From NCBI GenBank assembly GCA_963377175.1, contig CAUJNA010000190.1, positions 1-64,000 on the forward strand: 64,000 nucleotides of DNA, written 5' to 3'. How positions within the stretch are numbered: position 1 is the stretch's first letter; the number at the start of each line of letters is the position of its first letter. Source of the stretch: Effrenium voratum (taxonomy: Eukaryota > Sar > Dinophyceae > Suessiales > Symbiodiniaceae). The position numbers and the translations under genes were made by a program. Positions 8,549-19,400 of the stretch are shown one piece after another. The notes under the pieces are model-generated. The model made no database searches, was not told where the DNA came from, and saw only the letters and a program-made list of their open reading frames with translations.

Positions 8549-9890
8549 GGAAGAATTCCGACCTTGGCGCGGGCTCCGATGCCGGGCAGGTGGCGCGCTA
8601 GGTATCGAAGCCCCCACGTTGGGCGAGCCATCAAACGAGGTTGGGCGAGCCCGTACTCAGAGTCGTTGGGCGAGCCCGTACTCAGAGTCGTTGGGCGAGC
8701 CAGTACTCAGAGTCGTTGGGCGAACCCGTACTCAGAGTCGTTGGGCGAACCCGTACTATCCCTACATGCCCGCTCGGCGCTGCGCCTGCTCGGCACGTCA
8801 AAAGTGCCCGCTTGGCACGCGCCCAGCGCACGCCACTTTCACAGTGGCCGCACTTTCACAGTGGCCTGCATGCCACTTGCGCAGCGGCCACTTTCACAGT
8901 GGCCCCCTCCACTTTCACAGTGGCCGCCACTTTCACAGTGGCCCACAACGCCTGCATGCTCCAAGCTGCGCCTACGGTACCCACTCGGCACTGCGCCTGC
9001 TCGGCACATCTACCTACAAGTGCCTGCTCGGCACATCTACCTACAAGTGCCTGCTCGGCACTGTGCCTGCTTGGCACATCTACCTACAAGTGCCTGCTCG
9101 GCACTCTGTGCCTGCTCGGCACGTCTCGGCACGTCCTAGTGCCTGCTCGGCACGTCCTAGTGCCTGCTCGGCACTGCCCCGCCTCCCAGCAAAGTTCTCC
9201 AGGACCGACATCTGACACGTACGGCAGCCTGACAGAAAACAAACAGGGGGAGGCGCAATTCCACGGTGAACCACATAACATGCAAACATGCAAAACCGTG
9301 CAAGCTGTTCCACGTGTCATGCAAAAAACCGCATACAAAACCGTGCAAGCTGTTCCACATGTCATGCAAAAACCATGCAAAAACCATGCAAAAACCATGC
9401 CAAAACCATGCAAAAACCATGCAAAACCCGTATGTTTTCGAAGTAGAGTTGCGGCAGGTGGCGCGGCCGGGGGCTTCTATGCCAGGCAGGCGCGGCAGGC
9501 ACCAAGCCGCCGAACCCTCACAGTCCCCCGGGTCCTGCTATACGGCTATATGATATGGGTCTTACAAGGCAAGCCACTGAACTCCACTCTCCCCCGGGTC
9601 CTTGCTATATGTGCTATATGTGCTATATGGCTCTTACAAGGCAAGCCACTGAACCTCCACTCTCCCCCGGGTCCTTGCTATATGTGCTATATGTGCTATA
9701 TGGCTCTTACAAGGCAAGCCGCAGAGCTGTACACTATACACATAGCATCTCCAACATGTACCAAATATGCATTGTATAGCACATATAGTGTATTTTAACG
9801 CGCGTCTCGATAACATATAGCACATATAGAACATATAGCAAGGACCCAGAAGAGTGTGGGGGTTCAGCGGCTTGGCGTGTAAGACCCATA
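8549..9890. repeat. Composite satellite block, copy 2
   Basis: Same order as 1124-2440: GAAGAATTCCGACC lead-in, 25-bp array (8640-8760), CCACTTTCACAGTGGCC hairpins (8832-8942), 27-bp array (8996-9172), A-rich CATGCAAAAACC words (9280-9430), then the CTATATGT block. Copy numbers of the tandem units differ between the two copies, so they have evolved separately since duplication. Confidence 0.8.
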
Positions 9891-9990
9891 CAGCACATAC
9901 AGCACATATAGCAAGGAGCCCGCCATATAGCGCACAAGGCACATATAGCAAGGGCCCGGGGACTGTAAGGGTTAGCGGGTTGGCGCGGCT
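9530..9990. repeat. CTATATGT foldback repeat
   Basis: A left arm of ~70-bp tandem units containing TTGCTATATGTGCTATATG (9590-9790) is followed by an inverted arm (about 9810-9960) containing CATATAGCAAGGACCCAGAA. The intervening part carries ACTATACACATAGCATCTCC, also present in block 1. Partial copies follow at 10030-10085 and 10310-10390. Confidence 0.75.
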
Positions 9991-10144
9991 TTAATGTCGG
10001 GCAGGAGGCTTCGATACCGGGCTTCTATACCATATAGCACATATAGCACATATAGCAAAACCCAGAAGAGTGTGGGGGTTCAGCGGCTTGGCGTACACGC
10101 GGTTTTGGTTCAATTTTGTTGCAATATTGCGGCAACAAGAGTCA

Positions 10145-10275
10145 ACCATGGCAAGCTCTCTCTCTTTAGAGGGGGTTTCCCAAATGGATTATATTCTACC
10201 TAAGAGGCTTCTAGCACTTGTCCGTCCAGGAAATAACCTTGTCCTGCGAAGATTCGAAGTCTAAAACGCTGCGTG
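10145..10275. repeat. Single arm of the foldback element family
   Basis: Matches the left terminal arm of the 10454-11003 element (TTTAGAGGGGGTTTCCCAAA ... GATTCGAAGTCTAAAACGCT) without the opposite arm. Confidence 0.75.
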
Positions 10276-10453
10276 CAGGCGCGGCGCTGGGCTTTGAGCA
10301 CTCTCTGGAGGTTTAGTGGCTTGCCTTGTAAGAGCCATATAGCACATATAGCACGTATAGCAAGGACCGGGGGACTGTGAGGGTTCGGCGGGTTGGCACT
10401 CCGTACGCGCCGCATTTTGCATGGTTTTTGCATGGTTTTTGCATGACATGTGG

Positions 10454-11003
10454 CTCTCTTTTTAGAGGGGGTTTCCCAAACGGATTCTATTCTACCTGAG
10501 AGGCTCCTGGCACTCGTCCGTCCAGGAAATGACCTCGTCCTGCGAAGGATTCGAAGTCAGGAGCCAAGCCAAACCAGCCAGAAAGCCAGCCAGACCAAAC
10601 CAGCCAGAAAGCCAGCCAGAGGCCAAGCCAAACCAGCCAGAAAGCCAGCCAGAAAGCCAGCCAGAAGCCAAGCCAAGCCAACCAGAAGCCAAGCCAAGCC
10701 AGCCAGAAAGCCAACCAGAAGCCAAGCCAAGCCAACCAGAAGCCAAGCCAAGCCAGCCAGAAGCCAACCAAAAAAGCCAGCCAGGGTTCCTTTGAGGGGG
10801 CTCGCCTTGCAGAAACAAAGGCAGCTGCTGGGCATTTTGCCAAACCGCATATCTAGGGGTCATTATTTTGCAGCCACACGCCTGCACGCAGCGTTTTAGA
10901 CTTCGAATCCTTCGCAGGACGAGGTCATTTCCTGGACGGACGAGTGCCAGGAGCCTCTCAGGTAGAATAGAATCCATTTGGGAAACCCCCTCTAAAGAGA
11001 GAG
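10454..11003. mobile_element. Non-autonomous foldback element with ~105-bp terminal inverted repeats
   Basis: The left arm (10454-10558) and right arm (10899-11003) are inverted copies differing at only a few positions. The outer ends read CTCTTTTTAGAGGGGG and CCCCCTCTAAAGAGAGAG. The interior is a tandem array of AGCCAAGCC/AGCCAGAA units (10559-10790) and a ~100-bp stretch shared with the copy at the left window edge. It has no protein-coding content, so it would need enzymes in trans. No convincing target-site duplication was seen. Other copies: 1-391, 2457-2488 and 10145-10275. Confidence 0.75.
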
Positions 11004-11098
11004 GTGCTATGTTCTGTGTTCGCGCTTTCGCGCGGCGCAGTCTGCAGCTGTCGCTGCAGTCGCTGCGCAGTTCGCGCAGTTCGCGCAGTCTGCGGCGG

Positions 11099-11350
11099 AA
11101 CTCCACGCGGAACTTTACGCGGAACTCCACGCGGGCAGGGCCCAAAAAATGGGACACGCCTGTTTCCAGTTCCGAACTCCACGCGGGCAGCAACCAAAAA
11201 ATGGTTGGTGCCTGTTTCCAGTTCCGCGCCGACGTGGAGGCTTCGATACCTAGCGCGCCACATTCCTGCCGCGCCACCTGCCTGGCATGGAAGCCTCCCT
11301 GCCGCGCCACCTGCCCGGCATCGGAGCCGCGCCAGCCCGCCGACATGGAG
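11099..11350. repeat. Inverted duplicate of the 8140-8480 segment
   Basis: Contains ACTCCACGCGGGCAGCAACC, then GGTTGGTGCCTGTTTCCAG, then GCGCCACCTGCCCGGCATCG, which are complements of words at 8140-8480 in reversed order. Confidence 0.75.
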
Positions 11351-11479
11351 GCACGCAGCTGATGATGTCTCACATGTTATCACCGGTCAAATCAAATTGA
11401 GTCACATTGCAGCCATGCTACTTCCGAAAAAAACCCTGGTGCGGGCCTGGTGCGGCCTCGTCCGTGGCCTCTGCGGGAG

Positions 11480-11938
11480 TGCGGAAGCCGTCCTCGGGAA
11501 TTGCCTGCAGAGGCGTGTGCTGCCGGCGGACGAAGTTGCGCAACAGTAAATGAAGACGCTTCGGGCGCACGGCTTCAACCAGCGCCCGCGCTTTGAGCAG
11601 GTGGTGGGCTACCTTGAGCGGAATGAGCCGCTGCCCCTGGATCAGCCGGACCGCAAAGCCACCCCCGGCCCCTCCCGTTCCACGCCCCTGCGCTCGGCGC
11701 GCACGTAGCGCAGCTGGGGTACCTGGCGGTGCGCAGCCTCCGTCAGCCGGCTCACGTCGTCCAGGCGCCGCTGCCCCTCCTGCGCCTGCCTGCGCTCCCC
11801 AAGCCAATTGTTGAAGGCCCGCGCCTCCTCCAGTTCTCGGTAGCGCTTCAGCAGCAGCGGCTGCAAGTTGTAACTGGGGTACGTCTTGCGGAACCACCGG
11901 AGCATCCGCGGCTCGTTGCGGGGCTCAATGGACATCAT
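11480..11938 (-). pseudogene. RWFRKTYPSYN protein gene (virus-like cluster), frameshifted
   Basis: Starting at the ATG ending at 11938 (or two codons in), the reading gives EPRNEPRMLRWFRKTYPSYN, then a Glu/Arg/Gln-rich helical stretch ELEEARAFNNWLGERRQAQE and RRLDDVSRLTEAAHRQVPQL. This frame fails near 11650. The sequence resumes in another frame as LIQGQRLIPLKVAHHLLKAR and HLLLRNFVRRQHTPLQAIPE, ending about 11480 where repeat DNA begins. One indel therefore separates two plausible halves. Function is unknown. It is the last gene of a compact minus-strand cluster, 30 bp downstream of the AT-hook ORF. Intronless, with a charged helical N-terminal half. Confidence 0.6.
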
Positions 11939-11968
11939 GCTTTTACACTAGTACGCTTGCGCCTGTTG

Positions 11969-12307
11969 TCAACCGGTCATGCGCAGCGCGCGCTGCTGCT
12001 CTCTTGTGAGCTGAGGCGCCTCCGGTGCCTCAACCGGTGCCTCCGCCGGTGCCTCAACCGGTGCCTCAGCCGGTGCCTCAGCCGATGGTGCCTCAACCGG
12101 GGGCGGCTTTGGCTTGCGCTTTGGGGCAGCCGGCTCAGTAGGCACGTCCTGCTTCGGTTTGTTCTTGCTCCCAGGGGGCCTGCCCCGCCGTTTCGGTTCC
12201 GCCGGCGCAGCGTCCTGCGCAGCGTGTGGTGCCCCCGGCGCAGCGTCCGGCGCAGCGTGTGGCACCTCTTGCGCCTCCTCTTGCACCTCTTGTTCGGTCG
12301 GCTCCAT
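11969..12307 (-). CDS. Small AT-hook-like acidic/Pro-rich protein (virus-like cluster)
   Basis: An intact 112-codon ORF from ATG at 12307 to a stop at 11969. The N-terminus is Glu/Gln/Ala-rich (MEPTEQEVQEEAQEVPHAAP). The centre has KRRGRPPGSKNKPKQD, a textbook AT-hook core (RGRP flanked by basic residues). The C-terminal half is a degenerate EAPAEAPVEAP repeat. An AT-hook binds the minor groove of AT-rich DNA, so a DNA-packaging or chromatin role is plausible but inferred. It starts about 4 bp from the stop of the upstream YVDSRKR gene and ends 30 bp before the RWFRKTYPSYN gene, the tight spacing of a viral or prokaryotic gene block. Low-complexity composition means the ORF could stay open without selection. 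Confidence 0.6.
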   Translation of the reverse strand: MEPTEQEVQEEAQEVPHAAPDAAPGAPHAAQDAAPAEPKRRGRPPGSKNKPKQDVPTEPAAPKRKPKPPPVEAPSAEAPAEAPVEAPAEAPVEAPEAPQLTREQQRALRMTG

Positions 12308-12311
12308 TTAA

Positions 12312-12966
12312 TTATACGTGGTCAAGATATAACACGAACGACAAAGACGACCCGCGAAGCCGGACGACGTTGCCGTCCAGGTCGGTCAGCCGGAAGCGCA
12401 TGTGCCTCAGGGTAACCGGGCCCCGCCCGTCTCCACAATGGTACCCACTCCGCTCTTCAGCGTGATCTTGGAGAGGATGTCGTCGCCCAGGTTGCCCAGC
12501 GCTCTGCTGGCGTTGGCCAGCTGGGCGCAGCGCAGGTAAACCTCGTTGTGCGCCATCATTTTCACGAATTCGAAGACCTGCTGCCCACCGGAGACGAAGC
12601 TCGGGCCCAGCATGTGGTCCACGCTGAAGGGCTTGGTGGGAGAGGCGGGCGGCGCAGCAGGGTAGTCCGCGGCATCTGGGAATTGCTGCCGCAGCTCCAG
12701 GTCGTTCAGAATGAGCCGGTTGCGTCGTAGGCAACGCTCAGGCTGTTCGTGGTCTCGCTATAGGTGGCGGTGGCAAAGTTGGAGCTGATCCAGGCGGCCA
12801 GCCGGGGGCCCGTGTAGGCGCCCTCCGGAAGCTGCGCCCAGTTCAGCGTGCCCAGCGTGGCGTCAACCCAGTAGAGGTAGCGGCCGTCGGCCACCAGGTC
12901 GACCTCAAAGTCGCTGTCCGAGCCGGCTACCCTCTTGCGGCTGTCCACGTAGATACCTGTAGCCAA
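12312..12966 (-). pseudogene. YVDSRKR protein gene (virus-like cluster), two frameshifts
   Basis: The reading begins MATGIYVDSRKRVAGSDSDF at 12966 and continues through RYLYWVDATLGTLNWAQLPE and RLAAWISSNFATATYSETTN. It breaks near 12712 and resumes as LNDLELRQQFPDAADYPAAP, MLGPSFVSGGQQVFEFVKMM and CAQLANASRALGNLGDDILS. It breaks again near 12420 and finishes as RHMRFRLTDLDGNVVRLRGS then a stop at 12312. The alternation of short strands (YLYWV, LRHMRFRL, LSFVLYLD) suggests a beta-rich structural protein, perhaps a minor capsid or base protein. That is inference. The two indels argue that this copy is dead. It lies about 30 bp downstream of the fibre-like gene and reads in the same direction. 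Confidence 0.6.
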
Positions 12967-12998
12967 AAAAGGCTAAGAGGGACAGCGGGCTTTTTTTT

Positions 12999-15275
12999 TT
13001 AGTCCAGCACCAAGACGCCCGTGCCGGAGAGCGTCACCAGCTGGTAGGCCGCCAGGTGCATCGTGCCGTCCAAGGTGAACCGTCGCCCGAGCGGGTGCTG
13101 ACACCACTCAGCGGCATCTTGGGCACGCGCTCGGTGGGAAAGCCGGCAATGAAGCACGCGGCCGATGTCGATGTTGCGCGCCGTGTCGTTCTGCAGAGCA
13201 CGCTTCTTTGCAGAGCACTCTCCTTTGCAGAGCACGCTTGTTTGCAGAGCACTCTCCTTTGCAGAGCACTCTCCTTGGCAGAGCACTCTCCTTTGCAGAG
13301 CGCTCTCCTTTGCAGAGCGCTCTCCTTTGCAGAGCACTCTCCTCTGCAGAGCACTCTCCTTTGCAGAGCACTCTCTTTTGCAGAGCACGCTTCTTTGCAG
13401 AGCACGCTTCTTTGCAGAGCACTCTCCTCTGCAGAGCACGCTTCTTTGCAGAGCACTCTCCTTTGGCGCACTTGCGCTTCTTGGCAAAGCACACTTCTTT
13501 GCAGAGCACTCTCCTTTGCAGAGCACTCTCCTTTGCAGAGCACTCTCCTTTGCAGAGCACGCTTCTTTGCAGAGCACTCTCCTTTGCAGAGCACGCTCCT
13601 TTGCAGAGCTCTCTCCTTTGCAGAGCACGCTCCTTTGCAGAGCACGCTTCTTTGCAGAGCACGCTCCTTTGCAGAGCACTCTCCTTTGCAGAGCACTCTC
13701 CTCTGCAGAGCACGCTTCTTTGCAGAGCACTCTCCTTTGCAGAGCACGGCTATTTGCAGGGCCGAGGCTGCCTCCGTGACGCCGAGCTTGCCCGCAAGGA
13801 GGCCGGTGTAGTAGCTGAGCAGGGCAGCCGAGGTGATTTGGTTGGTTGTGAAGGTCCTGGTCCGGGCCCGTCCGGTAGGCCAGCAGCGCGCCTGCGATGG
13901 CGGCCTGCGTCTGCGTGTCCTGCGCGCTTGCCGTGCGGTAGTCGGCCAACAGGGCGTCCACTTGCGTCGAGGTGTAGTAGGCCAGCAGCGCGGTCGATAT
14001 GGCGCCGGTAGTCTCCGCGTCCTGCGCCGTGCCCGTTCGGTAGTCGACGAGGTACAGTAGGCCTGCAGCGCATCCGCGAGGGCCGCGTCCGCCGCTGCGA
14101 TGGAGTAGCAGTCGGCCGTGATGCTCAGCGTGTCGTCGCCGTTGGCCAGCGCAGCAGAGAGAGGAGCCTCCAGATGCAGGTTGCGAACGACGTTGCTTCC
14201 GCGAACGAGCTCCCAAGCAGTGAAGCCCGCCCAGGCCGGCGCGTTAACAACTCCGCCGCTGCCGGAAAGCTGCAGGGCGGCGAGCTCCGCGAGGATTGCG
14301 TCGAGGGCGCTCTGGAGCGTGGTCTCGCTGGCTGAGAGCGCGGCGTTCGTGGCGTACGAGGCCAGCAGCGTCGCGTCGGCCTTGGCCCCCTGGAGCGCCG
14401 TGATGCTGGCGTCGCGGCTAGCAAGCTGCGCTGCGACGAAGGCCTCGGTGGCGAGACCCAGCAGGGCATTTGCTATCTTGGTGTCTACCTCCAGCGGCGT
14501 GTCCAACCCGTCCACCGTGGAGAGCAGGGCGGCCAGCGCGCTTGCGTCCGCCTTGCCAAGGAGGGCGGCGTCCAGGGCTGCCGTGGTGACTGCGCCCAAG
14601 AGGGCTGCCGCTAGGCCTGCAGCCTTGAGATGGAGGCGTCTCGCGAGCTCAGTGCTGCGGCGGTGACGACGCCCAGGAGAGCGTTGGCCACCTTGGTGTC
14701 GACCTCCAGCGGCGTGATCCTCGCCGCTATGTCTAGGGAGTGCTGGTCCACCGCCGTCTTGAGGCCGTAGTCCACCGTGGCCAGCGTGGCGTTGTTGGCC
14801 GAGGCGATGGAGCCGTTCATGGCCGCCGTGGTGCTGTAGTTGGACAGCTTCAGATCCACTCCGTCCGGGGTGCTCTTCGTGGCCACCACGCCCTCCAGCC
14901 CGTCGAAGGCCGACTGGTCTGCCTTGTTGGAGAGACCCGTGGTCAGCAAGCTCTGCAGCGCGGCGATGCTGCTTCCGTGCGCGGCCACCTGTCCGTCCGT
15001 GGTGGCCAGGGCCGCTGCCGTGGCCAGGGGGGGGAATTGCCGGCGCCAGCGCTGCTGTCCAGCTTTGAGGCCCGCTCGGCGGTGACCCGGTCGTCCAGGG
15101 ACTGGATGGCCGCTGCGTTGTTGCCGGAGGCTGCCGTGTTCACCGCCAGGTCAGCCACTTGCGCGTAGGGTGTCAGAGCGAGGGCCAGCTGCCCTGCAGT
15201 GACGTGCGTGCCGTCAGTTACCTCTCCGTTGTCCAGGACCTCCGGGATGTTGCCCGTGACAGGTCCTTCAAACAT
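12999..15275 (-). pseudogene. Long fibre-like virion protein gene, frameshifted and interrupted by a 17-bp array
   Basis: Begins MFEGPVTGNIPEVLDNGEVT at 15275 and runs in pieces to about 12999. Recognisable segments in order: VTAGQLALALTPYAQVADLA; HGSSIAALQSLLTTGLSNKA; DGVDLKLSNYSTTAAMNGSI; VDTKVANALLGVVTAAALSS; FVAAQLASRDASITALQGAK; GFTAWELVRGSNVVRNLHLE; LADYRTASAQDTQTQAAIAG; a 567-bp 17-bp repeat array at 13191-13757; then the C-terminal GTMHLAAYQLVTLSGTGVLV. At least four frame changes occur (near 15045, 14600, 14050 and 13850). Repeated NALLG, ASITALQ and LLAYYT units resemble trimeric tail-fibre or adhesin stalks. Role by inference: virion surface fibre. A second degraded copy is at 3959-5044 on the other strand. 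Confidence 0.65.
13191..13757. repeat. 17-bp tandem array inside the fibre-like gene
   Basis: About 33 units of the inverse of TGCAAAGGAGAGTGCTC, the same unit as at 2829-3755. It sits between the coding segments LGVTEAASALQ and the C-terminal part of the fibre-like reading. All frames are open, so the long ORFs of 201-521 codons crossing it do not show coding function. Confidence 0.9.
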
Positions 15276-15730
15276 GTTTTCTTAGGAGTAGTCGTTACAC
15301 GAATTTGTAACAATGGGGTGTTGCCCTTGAGTCGCTAAGGACCATTCCGGGGTCTTCGCAGCGCTGGGTGGTATAAATAAATATCATCTCACAACCGCCC
15401 CCGAGCCGCTATGGACCATTCGGGCAAAATCGCTGTATGATGAATTGACCGATGGCGTCGGTCAAAACACTTGGGACACAGTACTGGCACCTCGGGCTGT
15501 AGCGCATGATGAATTGACCGGCGAAGCTATGCGTTGTGTGCGTAGTCTTACAGGACAAAGCTTGTGTCATGGGGCGACACGGGTCATGAGACACCTCGGA
15601 GGCTCAAGCGCTACCTTGTCTCAGCTGCAGCACCCACCAGCGGCCGGGCATTAATGAACCAACCTTGCGCATTGATGAATCGGCCCGTTCCATTATTGAC
15701 TCAAAATTGCCAAGAACGAAGAAGTCCTCT
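15276..15730. other. Upstream of the fibre-like gene, no gene seen
   Basis: Contains two related CGCT(A)(A/T)GGACCATTC(C)GGG words (about 15331 and 15407), a GTATAAATAAATA run at 15371-15383, and a GAAGCTATGCG hairpin near 15523. The AT run could be mistaken for a TATA box, but nothing ties it to a transcript. Confidence 0.4.
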
Positions 15731-16436
15731 CGGGAACTTGGCCGCTTTTGCGCACTTTTCGGCCCAAAAGAGAGCGGTGACGAAGCGGTGACAAGCGGTG
15801 ACAAGCTCGGCGGGATGGAATTCGCCTGTTTTCCGGGCTGAAAGCGGAATCCTGAGCAAAGTGAGCGTCTGGAGCCTGCTTTCGACCGAAAACGAGCGAA
15901 ACTTGAGGCTCAGGCATCCCACTTGCCGTCTGACACGAAAAACGAACTTTTCGGAGTTGGCCGTTTTGAGCGCTTTTTGCACCAAAAACGGAGCCAGACG
16001 GAGCGGTGACAAAGGCGGTGACAAGACGTGTCACAAGCCGAAACCTCGGCGGGCTGCCGCGCTCCGAGCCAGGTCCTCGGCAGGCTGTCGGGCCGCGGAA
16101 AACCCTGCGACTCCGGAGCTCGGGAACTGGGCCGCTTTTGCGCACTTTTTCGACCCAAAAGCGAGCGGTGACAAAGCGGAGGCGAACGGTGACAAGCTCA
16201 GCGGGCTGGAATTTGCCTGCTTTTCCGGGCAGAAAACGGAATCCAGAGCACGGCGAACGTCTGGAGCCCGATTTCGACCGAAAACGAGCGAATTTGGAGG
16301 CTCAGGCACCACAATTGACGTCTGACACGAAAAAACGAACTTTTCGGAGTTGACCGTTTTGAGCGCTTTTTGCACCAAAAACGGAGCGGTGACGAAGCGG
16401 TGACATCGCTGGTGACGAGTTCAGCTGGTTGAAAAT
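15731..16436. repeat. 390-bp tandem repeat, about 1.8 copies
   Basis: Copy 1 begins GGGAACTTGGCCGCTTTTGC at 15732 and copy 2 begins GGGAACTGGGCCGCTTTTGC at 16122, a period of 390 bp. Each has internal AGCGGTGACAAGCGGTGACA repeats and a shared segment ending TTTTTGCACCAAAAACGGAG. Divergence between copies is visible. The overlapping ORFs of 115-175 codons are not supported as genes. Confidence 0.85.
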
Positions 16437-19400
16437 TATGCAGTTTTGCAGGGTTTTTGGACCAAAAAACCCAAATAATTAGGGGACTATAAGCTGATGT
16501 TCCTTACTACTATAGTTGTCATTCTTTTCTTTAGGAAGCCACCCGTTTGACAAATGATGGGGGACTGGACGGCTGCGACGGAAGTGCAGCAGGAGATGTT
16601 CTCACACCTCGCGTTGATCAGAGTGGAGCTGGCGAACTGCACATGTCAGCGCGCCCTGTCACGCGCGCTTGCGCGCCACGTCCAAAAACTAGACACACGA
16701 CTAGAAATTGTGTCTCATTTGCCACTGTACAGTGTTGAGACGCCTGGCGCAAGACCATGTTAGAGACACTTCGCGCCACCCTGTACGAGATGAAACCTTT
16801 TCCTGGGCTGCTCACAAGGTCGCTCCAGCGCACGAACGAAGTTTTGAGCGGCAGTTTTGCCATGAATGAATGCACCCCACGGTTTGCACATTTGCACATG
16901 AGCCAGATGTTTTGGGTTGAGTGCTTGTACATTGAAGCACCAACTTGTTCAATGGTGCGGCTGCACAACCAAAAGTGGCAACAACTTCACATTTCAGTAT
17001 GGAAATTGAAGGCAAGTATTTGGACGATCCTGATGGTGAGCAATGTTTGGGACATGTTGGTCGCTGTTTGTGTTGAAACAGTCTTCAGTTTCTTTTTGCA
17101 GGATCCTTGTTTGTGCAACCACGATTTGTGAAACCATTCAACATTCCCTGACAAACATTTTCATTTTTTGCAGAATCGTGTCCGCGCAGGAAAGAGGTGA
17201 CACCGTAAGACAACTTTGCTTCACATGTCACCAGCCAAGTGCGGTGTGACGTCATCAGTCGTTTCAACCATCACACAAATCTAATATGCATTGTTGTAAC
17301 ATTTTGAGAAACAGCATGCGATTACCACATCACCAGTTTCTAGCTATTTAATGCTTGGAGAAGGCATGTTTCAGCTGACAACTTTTACTATGCGGGACTG
17401 ATGACACAGCATGGTCTAATACAACCAGGTTTCATTTGGGATTCCTTTGTGGAACAACATGGCATAGGTGTAACCGAAGGCTGTGATACAAACGCCTATA
17501 AGAACGGGTGCTTGGAGAATTGAAGCTCGTGCGTGTTGGTTTTTTGTTTTAGCTGTTTTTTGTGGGTTTGTGTTGGAACGACCCGTGGCAGCTTCAAACC
17601 AGACATAGGTGTTTGGTTTGACATGGCAACCCCTTTGTTTGAGCATGGTGTTTCAAGGGTTCCGGAATTCCCCACGAAGGAAATAATGCGCTGGATGGTT
17701 TGTCCAGATCATTCCCTCATTCCGTAACGAGAAGAAATCAGCAATGAAACCAATTTGCACGAAACATCTCTTTGTACGGTTTCTTACTCCTCCAAATCCA
17801 AACTTAAGGTTTTTTAGACTCTCTTTCTGGGAAGACCAATTTGAAGGGTTGGGGGGGTGGAAAACAACTAAACCTTTGCTTTTGCAGGGATTCAGAGGAC
17901 AGCTTGAACGGCGTGTTTTGGCTCATAGGTTTGGACCAATCGAGACTGCCGTGCTCCTTCTGGCCAAAGGCCTTTTGCCTGCGGGGGACCTTAGGATTTG
18001 GGCCCCACATATCAGCTGCATGTTCAAGAACCGGGTTTCACTGCGGCACATATGTTTTCTGTACCCGGATTAATCAACCTGACTGATTCATAGGGTGGGT
18101 GTCCCTTTGAAGAGTGGATCACCGGAACGGATTCCCAAAGTGTGACTTTTGATGCTGTGGATGCTCATTGGAATTATTGCCCCGACTTTCTCCCGCAGCC
18201 GCTCTTCTTTTGACCGTGGCTCAGGGGATTTTTGTCTGTGCACACTCGGGCCCTTTGGAGGTTTATGCATCAAAACAAATGGGCATCAAAACCAGGCTGT
18301 CGCACTGGTCAGACCTTTGATTGGGGCATTGCGGAAAGATACCTTTGCACAATACTTATTTGGGTATTTGAAGGAATTTTCAGGCCCAATTATGCCCCCT
18401 CTCTTGAGGAACGAACGCGCGAACGAAGTTGAAGGCACGAGTTGAGCTCAGGTCATGGCTGAGCTGCCGCTCGCATTGTGGGGGCCTTAGGTACAAAGGG
18501 AGTGCAGCTTAGTGTGGTATCATAGTCCAAGCAGTCATGTAAGATCTCACCATTTTGAATTGGGGTGAACATCCTCCAGATTAGCACCGTTGCGCCATGT
18601 TGCAAGCACTGGATCCAAGCTCCGGTATGCCCCGCCGCAAAGCGCCCAGGAATACGGCCATCGATTTGGCAAGCCAGGGCATCAATGCCCAGGTGGGCTG
18701 CAGTTCGCGGGGAGCGGGGCCGTGAGGGGAGGCTGTGGTGCTCGCAATGGCGAAGTTTCCCTGCAGTCGTGACAGGAAGGCACCAGTGACTTGATTTGCT
18801 CTCAGAATCGATTATTGATTCTGACGCCACAAATCCCCAATCTCTCTAGATTTTTTGTTCTTCCTCAGCTACCGCGCGTTTGAAGCGGTATCCAGCCTGC
18901 CCCAGCCTTTCTGCTTCTCCCATGCTTGCATTTGTGGTGGACGCTTTTGGGGCCATGCCCACAGATTCAACATTTAGATGTGGATCCGAGTGATTCTTCT
19001 CTTTTTAAGCAGTTTACACATCCTTTGTTGGACCACTTGTAGGTGAGTTTCCTTTTGGGGTGATGTTTAGTGGCGAGTGGGCGGCGTCTTCCAGGACTCA
19101 CGAAGGCTTTGTTGAATGCACCGGATCCTTCCAGAGATCCTGTGCACCAGATTCTAGCACTGGCCGAATCCCAGTCAGCTCTGTGGGTGTTTCTTTCAAA
19201 AGTATCCCTGGCTGGAACATCCACATGCAAACTAGTCATGTTGGGGATGTATATATATATAAATAATAATAATATATACATATATATATATATACAAACA
19301 TATATTCCTCACATTGCCAGACAAAGCCGCCATGTGCTCGGTTTTCACAAGCTTTCGTTTCTTGTTCTCAAACATCGAGCCTCCAAGTGGCTGATCGATC

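Noticed and set aside
15371..15383. TATA-box-like GTATAAATAAATA upstream of the fibre-like gene
   Set aside because: On the opposite strand from the gene, the match is only AT-richness, and dinoflagellate nuclear promoters generally lack a canonical TATA box.
1..16400. Organelle minicircle or mitochondrial DNA origin, because of dense GC-rich hairpins
   Set aside because: No organellar gene fragments (cob, cox, psb, rRNA) were recognised, and the block continues into the nuclear clathrin locus.
17744..18073. ORF starting MKPICTKHLFVRFL as a candidate clathrin start exon
   Set aside because: No continuation into AFKFNSLTME with a plausible donor and no similarity beyond a few residues.
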